DNA of 53,757 bases from Citreimonas salinaria (GCF_900107235.1 NZ_FNPF01000020.1:1-53757), one strand, 5' to 3'; shown: positions 43,768 through 52,017, counted from the stretch's first letter. The notes: a model not told the origin generated them from the letters alone. Program-made: numbers and translations.

Positions 43768-44736
43768 TTAGCCTTGCCAGGCGGCGATAGTGCGATGATA
43801 GCTTTGAATTGAAGCCGTCATCCGGAAGTCGCTCTGATAGATACGCTGCATCCAGCGGCTGGAATGCCCCAGCATTTGCTGAGCCGCCCAGGCTGCATCT
43901 GGCCGCTCATTGCTGATCAGATCCGTGATCAATGTACGGATGAGATGGCCCGAAATCCCGAACTCTTCCTGAAGAACAGCCGTCGCGTAGTACGCGTGGA
44001 GCGGCTGCTGCGCGAGGCTGAGCAGGTTCCGTCCTCTCACCTTTTGGACGCAGTCCTCCAGCATGGGTAGCGGCCGACCGGCCAGAACATGGTCATCGAT
44101 GAGCGCGCTGGTCAGTGGCCAGAGCGGCCCCAGTTCCTTTCGGCGTCCGGTCTTCGACTGGCGGATCTGGATTTCCCAGAGGCCACCCGGGAGGCGCTGG
44201 ATCGTGTCTCCGATCACCAGCTGTGAGACGTCGGCCTGGCGGTCGGCAGTATTGAGCAGCAGCGCGAGGATCATCGCGGCGCGGCGCTTCCGCTCCGCCT
44301 CGAACGATCCATCCGGTGCATTCGCCGCCTGGTCGGCCAGCGCCAGCGCACGCTGCAGCACGTCCGCGAGCGTGAAGCTTTCTCTGAACGCGCGGAGCTT
44401 GGCGCGCTTCCCCGGCTCTTGGTCATTCGCATCGTCTCGCAGAGCGCCGACGAGGTCGCTCAGCACTGCCCGCCCGCTCTCTTCCAGAAGCAGCGCCCGC
44501 TGGGCGAACATCTGAACCCGCTCCAGGTAATCTGCGGTCGTGCGGGAACTGGCTTTCCGCTCAAGCAGCATGAACCGCGCGAACACATCCAGGAGATCTC
44601 CGGATATGGCGGTGCCTGCCGAGACACCCCGCGCCTCGGCCCAGAGCCGCGAGGCGGCCAACATGCCCATTGCCTGCACGACGTTGTCCCGGGTCTTGGG
44701 CCGAAGCCTTCGCAGACGCGAGCCGTCGACGCGCAC
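43768..44736 (-). CDS. Tyrosine recombinase (second of a pair)
   Basis: The 322-residue integrase-like protein has the catalytic-domain motifs ILALLLNTADRQADVSQL (first Arg), HLIRTLITDL (HxxR), QMLGHSSRWMQRIYQSDF (LGH and a candidate Tyr). The N-terminal half is a helical core-binding region. The GTG at 44736 is the only usable start in frame. The same frame continues open upstream with plausible protein sequence (PQDWPSAWQAGVPLLDRVV), overlapping the tail of the first integrase, so an upstream frameshift is suspected. Confidence 0.75.
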   Translation of the reverse strand: MRVDGSRLRRLRPKTRDNVVQAMGMLAASRLWAEARGVSAGTAISGDLLDVFARFMLLERKASSRTTADYLERVQMFAQRALLLEESGRAVLSDLVGALRDDANDQEPGKRAKLRAFRESFTLADVLQRALALADQAANAPDGSFEAERKRRAAMILALLLNTADRQADVSQLVIGDTIQRLPGGLWEIQIRQSKTGRRKELGPLWPLTSALIDDHVLAGRPLPMLEDCVQKVRGRNLLSLAQQPLHAYYATAVLQEEFGISGHLIRTLITDLISNERPDAAWAAQQMLGHSSRWMQRIYQSDFRMTASIQSYHRTIAAWQG

Positions 44737-46637
44737 GACGCGGTCGAGAAGGGGAACGCCTGCCTGCCATGCCGAAGGCCAGTCCTGGGGCAGCAGCGCC
44801 GTTCTTCGAGGACCTCGGCAAAGATCCGCGCCGCTGCGTGCCCGGCGCCGCGGGCATAGAAAGCCTCGACGGTTTCCGGACGGTCGCCGAGCAGATCAGC
44901 CACGGTCCCGTATTGCCCGGGATGGCGCGCGAGGAAGATCGTGGCGGCGACGTGCCGCATCATGTGCGGCGTCATCCCCGTAAGTCCCAGGCAGTCCATG
45001 CCGCGGTTCCAGGCCTTGATCTGGCGGCAGACCGTCCCGCCCCGGGTCCCCGGAAGCAGGTAATCGTTGTCGTGCGCACCGCGATCGGCGTGGAGCGCGA
45101 TCCAGCGCGGGCGCCCTTCGTCGATCCAGATCCGCAGTGCGTCCCAGGCGCTGCGCGGCAGCGGGCTCTCGATACTCCGCCTGTTCTTGACGTGCCCGCG
45201 AGCAATGTCGATCCAGGCTTGGGAATCCGCGCCACGCGGCGAGTGGAGTTCCGGGAGCGTCCCGGCGATCGTCAGCTCATGCACGTTCTTCGTGCGGAGC
45301 GGCCGGCCGAGCTGTAACCCGAACATCGCGGTCGCCATGCAAAGGTGCAGACAGCGGTATCTGGCATGCGGAGACAGATCGTCCCAGCGCGCCAGATCCC
45401 GCTGCGCTTCGCGCATCAGGGTACGTGGAGCGCTCAGGATCACGTGCACGATACCCGGGTCGCGGTCGAGCTTCTTGATGAACGCCGCGCGGATCGACGA
45501 CATCTCGTTCATCTGATGGGTGACATGCTCCCACCGCGTATCCTCGATCGCATCGAGCACCGCTGCATCAAGTTCATTGGTGCGGACAAGGCTCGACAGG
45601 GACGCAAGGTAGGTGCCGAGGGACGAGGTCTGCGGCACGTCGATCAGCGCAGGATCCTGCGCGGCGCGGGCGACGAAGTGCTGCACCGCGCGTTCGATGT
45701 TCTCCGCCGAAAGCAGGTGCCGGATGTCCGTGAGACCGTAGGCATCGTTGCAGTCAGGGTAGGTGTGGCGGACGAGCCAGGAGAGCGCCGAACGGTACCC
45801 CTTCTCGGCCATTACGGGGTTCCCGACGGGTTTGCGGCGGTGCCTGCGGGCGGCGCGGCGGGCGGCGAGGGGATCGTCTCCCAGTCTGCCGTCGAAGATG
45901 TCGCGGGTCGGCGCACGGCCCCTGATCCCCACAGCGATCAGACGATCCAGCGAGTTCTGGAACGACGGCAGGAACCGCTCCCAGTCCACCGGGGCGTCGC
46001 GCAAGGTTCGCAGCGGGCCGACGGCTGACGCCGGCAGCAGGGCTGTGATGGGCGGGTGACGGTCGCGTTGCGCGATCAGCTTGTCGAAGAACCGAATCGA
46101 CCGCCTGAAGGTGGATGCCTTGTCGGCAGGCAACGCACGCAACGTGTCTTCGGCAATTTTTCGGGTGACTTCTGTCGGCCGCACGTGGCCGAGTCGCGCC
46201 CGCAGGTTGGAGACCGAGAGCGACGACATGTTCGGCAGGATCCGTGCGCCGGCGGCATCGTGGCTGTTCTCGGCCTCCTTGATGTAACGCAGGAGCAGCG
46301 CCCATGCGTCCGCCGCGCTGCTGTCGGTATCCTGCGGCACCGCCTGGTCCTGCGCGCGTCTGATCGCGGCGGAGATCTTGCCGCACCAGGTGTCGAAGGC
46401 TCGAGCGGCGGCCTGCTGTGTCCGCCCCTTGAAATGGCCCGCCCAGACGATCTGCCCGGCGAGTTCGGACCAGACCTTCGGGTCGGCGGGGATCGTCGCC
46501 AGCCGCTGCCCGGTCAGCTTCTCGACGCGATGGAAGGCCGCCTGGTAGGCTTTGGCGGAGCTGTCGGAATACAGGTGCGGCAGCAGCAGCAGGACGTCCT
46601 GCAGGGTGTTCACCCGCGGCATGGACTGATCATTCAT
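44460..46637 (-). CDS. Tyrosine recombinase (first of a pair), possibly frameshifted near its end
   Basis: The long site-specific integrase has an N-terminal core-binding region (LYSDSSAKAYQAAFHRVEKLTG). Its catalytic residues are in FGLQLGRPLRTKNVHEL (Arg), MTPHMMRHVAATIFLAR (HxxR) and VADLLGDRPETVEAFYARG (Tyr). Meaningful sequence stops at about 44815 (FAEVLEERR). The remaining about 117 residues are the out-of-frame shadow of the downstream integrase. GAGGAG precedes the ATG at 46637. It follows the excisionase-like gene by 12 bases. Together they look like an integration module adjoining the IS30 seam. Confidence 0.8.
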   Translation of the reverse strand: MNDQSMPRVNTLQDVLLLLPHLYSDSSAKAYQAAFHRVEKLTGQRLATIPADPKVWSELAGQIVWAGHFKGRTQQAAARAFDTWCGKISAAIRRAQDQAVPQDTDSSAADAWALLLRYIKEAENSHDAAGARILPNMSSLSVSNLRARLGHVRPTEVTRKIAEDTLRALPADKASTFRRSIRFFDKLIAQRDRHPPITALLPASAVGPLRTLRDAPVDWERFLPSFQNSLDRLIAVGIRGRAPTRDIFDGRLGDDPLAARRAARRHRRKPVGNPVMAEKGYRSALSWLVRHTYPDCNDAYGLTDIRHLLSAENIERAVQHFVARAAQDPALIDVPQTSSLGTYLASLSSLVRTNELDAAVLDAIEDTRWEHVTHQMNEMSSIRAAFIKKLDRDPGIVHVILSAPRTLMREAQRDLARWDDLSPHARYRCLHLCMATAMFGLQLGRPLRTKNVHELTIAGTLPELHSPRGADSQAWIDIARGHVKNRRSIESPLPRSAWDALRIWIDEGRPRWIALHADRGAHDNDYLLPGTRGGTVCRQIKAWNRGMDCLGLTGMTPHMMRHVAATIFLARHPGQYGTVADLLGDRPETVEAFYARGAGHAAARIFAEVLEERRCCPRTGLRHGRQAFPFSTASCASTARVCEGFGPRPGTTSCRQWACWPPRGSGPRRGVSRQAPPYPEISWMCSRGSCCLSGKPVPARPQITWSGFRCSPSGRCFWKRAGGQC

Positions 46638-46649
46638 GGAATCGTCTCC

Positions 46650-46913
46650 TCATCCGTGCCGGCGGCTGCGCATCCGCAGCGTCTGAACGAGACGGTCGCG
46701 CAGCCTTGGACCGTAAGGCTGCGTGGCCGTTCCGTTCACGGGAGGCTGTCCTCCCTCGAAATCCCAGACGTCGTGCCAGCGGTAGGCGGGCCGGCCGGCA
46801 TTGCGGCGCGCGACGAGCAGGCCATCGGCCTCAGCACGCTGGAAGAAGGCATGGCTGCCGCAGCGCCAGCGCCGCAGGAGGTCGGCACGGGACAGAAGTG
46901 CTGCTGCCGTCAT
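46650..46913 (-). CDS. Excisionase/AlpA-like small DNA-binding protein
   Basis: The 87 residues begin MTAAALLSRADLLRRWRCGS and continue HAFFQRAEADGLLVARRNAG, the winged-helix pattern of MerR/excisionase-type proteins, ending in a basic tail (RLVQTLRMRSRRHG). The ATG at 46913 starts the domain; a longer reading from 47003 exists. It is directly upstream of the integrase pair and probably controls integration, excision or transcription of that module. Confidence 0.6.
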   Translation of the reverse strand: MTAAALLSRADLLRRWRCGSHAFFQRAEADGLLVARRNAGRPAYRWHDVWDFEGGQPPVNGTATQPYGPRLRDRLVQTLRMRSRRHG

Positions 46914-47523
46914 ATGATGGATGGGTGCGGAACATTCCGCGCAGCTTTCGGAAATCAATGTGGTTTCTCTCAACGTGACGAAAGAAGTCCTAGGCCAGCG
47001 CAATTAAAACGGCGTTCATAGAAAATTAGGGACTTGCCGCGGCTCGCAAAGGCGGACGGATCGGGGGCAGACCTTCCGCCTCGAGCAGACAGCAGAAGGG
47101 GCGCCTTCGGCACGAGGAGGGACGGCGGATCGCGCGGTATGCACTCGTGCCGAGGATCTCGGGCCAACCCGCTGCACGATCGCCAGCAGCGCACCTCACG
47201 GTCGGGCACCGAGCGCTCGGAAAATGCCGGACCCGCGATCGGATCAAATCGGATTGGCTGACCGGACGTTATCTGAATGCGTGACCGGATGATCTTGGTG
47301 CGCGCAATCTTGTTCTGTCGGCGCTGGAGGACGATGAGCTCGAGACGGTCTTCGCACCTCTGGTCGTGTGTGCCACTGCGCCTCCGGTTCGTGATGTCGA
47401 AGGCACCCGCACATAGGCCCATGTAACCGCCGGACGTAATCTTCCCAAAACCGCCGTTTGAATTTTCCCCAGTCGCGGAACGCAGGCCTGATGCTCCGGA
47501 CAGGAAGCGACAGGGGCAGGCAG
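46914..47523. other. Gene-poor junk region between the integrase module and the IS21 remnant
   Basis: Several open frames cross this stretch on both strands, but none shows a recognisable domain, a good ribosome-binding site or consistent codon bias. From about 47423 the sequence (TGTAACCGCCGGACGTAATC) looks like the terminus of an IS21-type element. Confidence 0.45.
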
Positions 47524-47700
47524 GTGAAGGGACTGAGGGAGATCGTCTTGATCCAGGACTTGAAGAACCAGGGTCTCAGCATCACCGCGATCGCGCGGAA
47601 GGTTGGCTGTGATTGAAAGACGGTGCGGAAGTATCTTGATCTGGGGCTGGAAGTTCCGGTCTACGGTCCGCGCCAGCCGCGGGCGTGCCCTTCTCGGCGT
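47524..47700 (+). pseudogene. IS21-family transposase (IstA) remnant with an in-frame stop
   Basis: The frame from GTG 47524 reads LREIVLIQDLKNQGLSITAI, then ARKVGCD, a TGA stop at 47614-47616, then KTVRKYLDLGLEVPVYGPRQ. This is the start of IstA proteins, where the stop replaces the Arg/Lys after the Asp. Similarity ends near 47695 and no integrase core or istB follows. Confidence 0.75.
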
Positions 47701-47742
47701 CCCACACAGCCATGCTGTGGCTTTGCGGCTCATCGGGCGCGA

Positions 47743-48270
47743 TCAGTGAGCACCGGAACCGCCTTCCGGCTTCGCCCTGTCCTGGCCTGGATGTACCCAC
47801 CGCTTTTCAGCCGTGTCGCTCGCCTGAACGTCGCTGTTCTGAGAAGCGCGCTTCTGGGTGTTCGTCCCGGAGCTCCTCGCCAAGCCGAGAACTATGAGGC
47901 CGCAGAAAGTAGTAGTTTGCAACGCAAGCGAGATTAGAAGCGCTGCGCCAAGCGAAAAGCCGGCCAACAGCAAGGCGATCATCGCGATGATCAGGACCGG
48001 GATGCTGAAAATTCCGCCGGCAAGCGCCATGTTGGATGGAGTGGATTTCGTGGGAACTTGGCGAAACTGCCGTGCTTCCGCGACAGATGTATCCCTGCAA
48101 TCCACGACCCAATCTTCAGGATTTTCACTCTTGGACACCCCCGGCGAATCGAAACACCTCCTCCAACTTGCCGCGGGGTCCGCAATTTCATCCTCATGCG
48201 GAGTTCGTTCATTTCTTCGCTGCACCGCACCGCTCCTGCTCATCACTCCCCGAGGCGATGAAGAAAGCAA
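47743..48270 (-). CDS. Small membrane protein downstream of the EF-hand gene (unknown function)
   Basis: The reading of up to 175 residues has two hydrophobic helices (GGIFSIPVLIIAMIALLLAG and SLGAALLISLALQTTTFCG), then a polar tail. Starts at TTG 48270, ATG 48243 or ATG 48030 are possible. The last gives a 95-residue protein beginning MALAGGIFS, which may be the real one. It lies just after the EF-hand gene on the same strand, so it may be co-transcribed with it. No family recognised. Confidence 0.4.
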   Translation of the reverse strand: MLSSSPRGVMSRSGAVQRRNERTPHEDEIADPAASWRRCFDSPGVSKSENPEDWVVDCRDTSVAEARQFRQVPTKSTPSNMALAGGIFSIPVLIIAMIALLLAGFSLGAALLISLALQTTTFCGLIVLGLARSSGTNTQKRASQNSDVQASDTAEKRWVHPGQDRAKPEGGSGAH

Positions 48271-48276
48271 TGTCTT

Positions 48277-48816
48277 TCAGTCCGACTGAACGGTGACGGA
48301 AAGGTTCGAACCGCCATCCTGCATCACGCTGGAAACGTGCTTCCCTGAGCCGGTCTGAACGCTGACGATCCTGTTCTGACCGCCATCACTGCTCGAGTAG
48401 GACGTCATGGCCCCTCGGGCGGTCTGCTCGCTCGCGGCAAGTTCCCGTGCCTTCGCACGCGCCTCTGCCAAGGTTATGACCCCATCACCATTCAAATCCC
48501 ATTCCAAGAACGTTTCGGCTGCGGCGGTATCCTGAAGAATCCTTGTCTCGAACAGTTCCCGATCTTCCAAGTTCGCTCGGCGCTCGGCCGCACGGATGCG
48601 TGCTTCATCGCGCGAGACATATCCATCTCCATCCAGGTCCATTTGGTTCAGATTGGAAGCCGCAGCATCTCCGAAAGCCGACGCGATTTCGGCCAACTCG
48701 AGAACACCGTCACCATTTAGATCAATGGAATCGAATGAGCGCGTATGACTGTCGGCTGATGCGGTGGAGCACGTCAGCAGTGCGGAAATCACGATCAGGG
48801 GGGGCCGAAGTTTCAT
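48277..48816 (-). CDS. Exported EF-hand protein with C-terminal curlin-like repeats
   Basis: The 179 residues begin with a signal peptide (MKLRPPLIVISALLTCSTASA). Three canonical EF-hand loops follow: DLNGDGVLELAE (32-43), DLDGDGYVSRDE (60-71) and DLNGDGVITLAE (107-118). From about 145 the sequence GGQNRIVSVQTGSGKHVSSV, then MQDGGSNLSVTVQSD, follows the curlin spacing Q-x-G-x-x-N-x5-Q. The last unit is exact and the previous one has an extra residue. The C-terminus SVTVQSD parallels SMTVQTD of the neighbouring curlin. AAGGA precedes the ATG. It is divergent from the curlin gene across the duplicated control region. A calcium-responsive curli nucleator or chaperone is my inference. Confidence 0.85.
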   Translation of the reverse strand: MKLRPPLIVISALLTCSTASADSHTRSFDSIDLNGDGVLELAEIASAFGDAAASNLNQMDLDGDGYVSRDEARIRAAERRANLEDRELFETRILQDTAAAETFLEWDLNGDGVITLAEARAKARELAASEQTARGAMTSYSSSDGGQNRIVSVQTGSGKHVSSVMQDGGSNLSVTVQSD

Positions 48817-48893
48817 TGGCGTCGTCCTTATCTAAAATGGTCGAAATCGGCCCATCGCCGAGTGCACGATCAGCACAAGCGGAGCAAATATTT

Positions 48894-49238
48894 CAGTCTC
48901 GAAGGTAACAGCGACTGGGAAGCATACTGTTGAAATAAGTGGCCGCCTGCATGGTTAGCCAAGGCAGAACATTGCACGTCTGCTCTCCCCGTTTCGCAAA
49001 CCTCAGTATAATGCATGGCATGTGAGGTGCCTGTTTGGTACATTCAACCATATATTTTACAACGTGCTTCTCCGGAGAGAGCATCCGGCGCAGTCAGTGT
49101 GACATAAATCGGTTATGGGGGCTGAAATGACTGTCCATTGGTTTTAGAAGTGAAGATTGGTGGTTCGGATGATATATTTGAGAAAAGCGGGCTGGTTTGT
49201 AGCGTCAACTTAGCCAGTGCAGATCTGGCTGAACAGCT
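48894..49238. repeat. Duplicated noncoding region, copy 2 (upstream of the curlin operon)
   Basis: Counterpart of 10334-10679 in the same orientation. It lies between the EF-hand gene (minus) and the first curlin gene (plus), and ends about 23 bases before the curlin ATG. The conserved blocks listed for copy 1 are all present here. No promoter could be pinned down with confidence. Confidence 0.75.
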
Positions 49239-49261
49239 AACTTCCAGGAAGGAATTAGGAA

Positions 49262-49612
49262 ATGAAAAGTATTCTTATCGCTGCCGTCGCCCTGCCGCTT
49301 TCCGTCAGCGGCGCCTTCGCCCAGAACCTCTCGGTTGTGGACCAGTTTGGTTACTGGAACGAACAGGTCACCGCTCAATCCGGTGCAAACACCTCAGTCA
49401 CGTTTCAGGATGGGTGGCACAACGATGCCGCGACACTTCAGGTTGGCGAAAACACTTCAGTCACGACTCAGGTCGGGGCCTTCAACAACTCGCTCACCGA
49501 GCAGTATGGCGCGAACTTCTCTGCGACGGTTCAGGCTGGCGCTGCCGGTCATATTTCGGACACTCGACAGGTCGGAGGTGGGAATGCCTCGATGACGGTG
49601 CAGACGGACTGA
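49262..49612 (+). CDS. csgA: Curlin, major subunit-like (CsgA type)
   Basis: The 116-residue amyloid subunit has a signal peptide (MKSILIAAVALPLSVSGAFA). It carries eight alternating curlin half-repeats of 10-12 residues with invariant Gln and Gly: QSGANTSVTFQ, QDGWHNDAATLQ, QVGENTSVTTQ, QVGAFNNSLTEQ, QYGANFSATVQ, and so on. It is exported to form extracellular fibres. A Shine-Dalgarno sequence (AAGGAATTAGGA) precedes the ATG. The second curlin follows after 140 bases with strong RNA hairpins. Confidence 0.88.
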   Translation: MKSILIAAVALPLSVSGAFAQNLSVVDQFGYWNEQVTAQSGANTSVTFQDGWHNDAATLQVGENTSVTTQVGAFNNSLTEQYGANFSATVQAGAAGHISDTRQVGGGNASMTVQTD

Positions 49613-49618
49613 GAAAAA

Positions 49619-49658
49619 GGGGAGGCGCAACTCTTCCCAGATGAGTTGACCTTCTCCC
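49619..49658 (+). terminator. Hairpin directly after the first curlin gene
   Basis: CAACTC (49628-49633) pairs with GAGTTG (49643-49648). Outside these, GGGAG (49620-49624) pairs with CTCCC (49654-49658), giving one long bulged stem. There is no T-run, so it may be a stabiliser or pause site rather than a terminator. Confidence 0.5.
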
Positions 49659-49662
49659 TTGT

Positions 49663-49725
49663 CCTCTGGCGACGGAAAATATTGTCGCCCCGGGCGCCCA
49701 TATCCGCCGCCAGAGGAGTTTTTTT
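49663..49725 (+). terminator. Attenuator-like structure between the two curlin genes
   Basis: CCTCTGGCG (49663-49671) can pair with CGCCAGAGG (49708-49716), followed by a run of seven T, resembling an intrinsic terminator with a long loop. An inner hairpin, GGCGAC (49668-49673) with GTCGCC (49684-49689), uses part of the same left arm, so the two are mutually exclusive. This could set the ratio of the two curlins. Confidence 0.5.
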
Positions 49726-49752
49726 AACCCGCTTTCTCGAAAAGGTAGTTCA

Positions 49753-50121
49753 ATGAAAATGCATATGCATATCGCGGCGGCGCTGGTCGCCATTGCGCCA
49801 GGCCTGTCTAACGCCCAGAACTATTCCGAAGTCATCCAGAGCGGATACGGCAACTCCCAGGCGACTGTTCAGGAGGGGAGTTCGCGTTCGATAACCATAC
49901 AGATTGGGTCGGACAACTCTGCCAATACAACCCAGAGTGGAAAACAGAATCTATCGGCTATCGTTCAAGTTGGCGAAGGTCATGAACGTCAGCACAGCCA
50001 GAGCGGGAATTACAATTTCGATGTCAGCACACAAGTCAGCTCATCGATCGCACAAAGCTCCGCGCAGCGTGAGATCGGCGGGTCGCAGTGGCGGGGGAGC
50101 ATCAACCTGGAGATCAAGTAG
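49753..50121 (+). CDS. csgB: Curlin-like minor subunit (CsgB type)
   Basis: The 122 residues have a signal peptide (MKMHMHIAAALVAIAPGLSNA). Curlin half-repeats follow: QSGYGNSQATVQ, QEGSSRSITIQ, QIGSDNSANTTQ, QSGKQNLSAIVQ, QVGEGHERQHSQ, QSGNYNFDVSTQ. A distinct non-repeat C-terminus (SAQREIGGSQWRGSINLEIK) is basic and may be the anchoring or nucleating end, as in CsgB. AAAGG lies 8 bases before the ATG. csgH follows after 37 bases. Confidence 0.82.
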   Translation: MKMHMHIAAALVAIAPGLSNAQNYSEVIQSGYGNSQATVQEGSSRSITIQIGSDNSANTTQSGKQNLSAIVQVGEGHERQHSQSGNYNFDVSTQVSSSIAQSSAQREIGGSQWRGSINLEIK

Positions 50122-50158
50122 ACGTGAGAAGCGCCACTCCAGAGAGCCTGAAACAGCC

Positions 50159-50563
50159 ATGTTGAAGCTTGCTTCACGCGTTGGTGCCGTCCGGTTCCGC
50201 CCGATCGGCCCCGCTGCATTGTGCCTTCTTATAGGACTGATCGCAGGCGCGTCTGCAGCGAAAGAGACCAAAATGAACGGGCTGAAGTGCGAAATCAAGA
50301 GCCGGAGCGTCGGAAGCACCGTCGAATTGACGGGCGTGGTATGGGCGGATCAAAGCGCGCACGGCATCTACCGCATGACGGTAGACAAGAGCGGGCCAAG
50401 TGGGCGGTCGAGCGTCGCGCAACAAGGCAACTTTGACTTAGGTTCAGGCCGGCCCGAGATACTCGGGCTTGTTCGCGTGAATACGACTGAAGGCGACCGG
50501 TACGTGGCGCGCCTTGTAGTCCAAACGGAATCGGGCGAGGAGGTCTGCGCATTCGAATTTTGA
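50159..50563 (+). CDS. csgH: Curli assembly chaperone CsgH
   Basis: The 134-residue periplasmic protein has a signal peptide (LCLLIGLIAGASAAK) and a beta-sandwich-like sequence: LKCEIKSRSVGSTVELTGVV, HGIYRMTVDKSGPSGRSSVA, QQGNFDLGSGRPEILGLVRV, YVARLVVQTESGEEVCAFEF. The two cysteines near the ends and the alternation are as in alphaproteobacterial CsgH, the counterpart of CsgC. It prevents premature curlin aggregation. ATG 50159 begins the signal peptide; the reading from 49904 is frame overlap with csgB. The 290 bases after it contain no gene. Confidence 0.85.
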   Translation: MLKLASRVGAVRFRPIGPAALCLLIGLIAGASAAKETKMNGLKCEIKSRSVGSTVELTGVVWADQSAHGIYRMTVDKSGPSGRSSVAQQGNFDLGSGRPEILGLVRVNTTEGDRYVARLVVQTESGEEVCAFEF

Positions 50564-50853
50564 CCGTAACAACCTGATGATACTGAATGAATCGAATTTT
50601 CCTCGACATCGCCATCTTCAGGTAGGCGGCAGTAAAAGGGCTGACTCCCGCCCAGAGTGAACCGGGTAGGCGATGTGGCGAAGCGGCGGAAATATTATTG
50701 CCTGACCCGGCCGCTTGACGTAAAATGATTCTAGTTATCGTTGATTATCCGATTCTGGTGAGTCTGCCTCGGGCCAGGACCGCTTTCCTTGCTTGGCGAA
50801 AATTCTGACCCGGCGAGATGATCTCGGAGCGCGATTATGCTCTGGAGGTAATA

Positions 50854-52017
50854 ATGCGCCATTCAAGTCACTGCGATGAAGTATCCAATTTAGACTTTGG
50901 CTTATTATACGAAGCAGCGGTCATGGGGGATTGTCATGAAGCCATTTTGGACATGGCGGAGGCGCTTTTTCCCAATGTGACGATTTTTCTATACGGTCAG
51001 GACGCGGACCGGATAAACGGAAATTTCTTATTGTACCGCGGCTTGAAAGAGGAAGCATCGCGAACATACGGAACAGGGGTTTCTGCCGCAAACGGCTGGT
51101 TCAAGAAGCACTGGCAGCAGGAGATTGGACGGGTCTGGCACGGCGACGAGCTTTTGAAAGCGGAAGACCTGAAAAAAACCAGGTTCTATCGCGACTGGCT
51201 GACGCAGTTTGGCGATCTCCAGTGCTCAACGGGGGTTGTCATACGTCGGCAGGGAAACCGACAAGTCGTGCTTGAGGTCCGTTATCCAAAATTCCTGGAG
51301 AACTCGCATTCGCCAATGGTGAAGATGAACCTCACCCGCCTCGCACCACACCTGTTGCGGGCGGAGCGTATCTCGGCTCATTACGCGCAGGCCCGCGAAG
51401 TCGAAGCTGAACGCGACAACATGCTCGAGTTAATCAGCTTCCCAGTCATGATTATCGATGACGACTGTCGTGTCTACAACATGAATGGGCATGCCCAAGC
51501 CCTTTGCGGCGAAATGAAGTCCATCTTTACCAGCGCAGATGGTTTTTTGCACGCCGTCGAACTGCAGTCGGAGGAAAACCTGCGTGGAGTTCTTCGGGAT
51601 CTGAGCCGCGACCGGGCGCGCAGGAGCAGCTCGGTTGTCCTGCCTGCGAGCGAACGTCAGGAGAGGTTGTTCCTGACCATCGTCAAGGTGAGCTCGGAGC
51701 ACAGATTTTGTAAAATCTTGCCGGAGCATGCCGTTGCTGGACAGTGCAAGTTCGCAATCATCGCGCAAAGCGGCACCGAGAAATTCCGGCTTGGCCGGTT
51801 CCTGCTCTGGGAGGCCTACGGGCTGACTGCCAGTGAAGCCGAGGTGGCTTTGTGCCTGCTGGAAGGGCGCTCACTCGGCGAACTGGCGGCAAGGAAAAAG
51901 TTGTCCAAGCAAACGGTGCGTAACCAGATGGGGTCCGTCCTGCGCAAGACAGGAACCCGCCGGCAACCGCAGCTTGTGTCCTTGCTGACACGCCTAGCGA
52001 TTACGGCATCGTCTTGA
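50854..52017 (+). CDS. LuxR-type transcriptional regulator
   Basis: In this 387-residue protein, the C-terminal helix-turn-helix of LuxR/FixJ type spans about 320-380 (AYGLTASEAEVALCLLEGRSLGELAARKKLSKQTVRNQMGSVLRKTGTRRQ). The N-terminal about 190 residues resemble a GAF/PAS-like sensor (LLYEAAVMGDCHEAILDMAEALFPNVTIFLYGQ), and a PAS-like segment follows (FPVMIIDDDCRVYNMNGHAQALCGE). No phospho-acceptor receiver is visible. The ATG at 50854 is chosen because GGAGGTAATA precedes it; the reading from 50818 lacks a good site. It is the natural candidate regulator of the curli genes upstream. Confidence 0.82.
   Translation: MRHSSHCDEVSNLDFGLLYEAAVMGDCHEAILDMAEALFPNVTIFLYGQDADRINGNFLLYRGLKEEASRTYGTGVSAANGWFKKHWQQEIGRVWHGDELLKAEDLKKTRFYRDWLTQFGDLQCSTGVVIRRQGNRQVVLEVRYPKFLENSHSPMVKMNLTRLAPHLLRAERISAHYAQAREVEAERDNMLELISFPVMIIDDDCRVYNMNGHAQALCGEMKSIFTSADGFLHAVELQSEENLRGVLRDLSRDRARRSSSVVLPASERQERLFLTIVKVSSEHRFCKILPEHAVAGQCKFAIIAQSGTEKFRLGRFLLWEAYGLTASEAEVALCLLEGRSLGELAARKKLSKQTVRNQMGSVLRKTGTRRQPQLVSLLTRLAITASS

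Noticed and set aside
43768-46637. Recombinase-in-trio element
   Set aside because: Only two recombinases are present and the first is far longer than those families; no third gene or terminal repeats were seen.
49138-49644. An open plus frame running from the control region through the first curlin in another frame
   Set aside because: Copy 1 and copy 2 of the control region differ in all codon positions in that frame, and the curlin frame has the signal peptide and ribosome-binding site.
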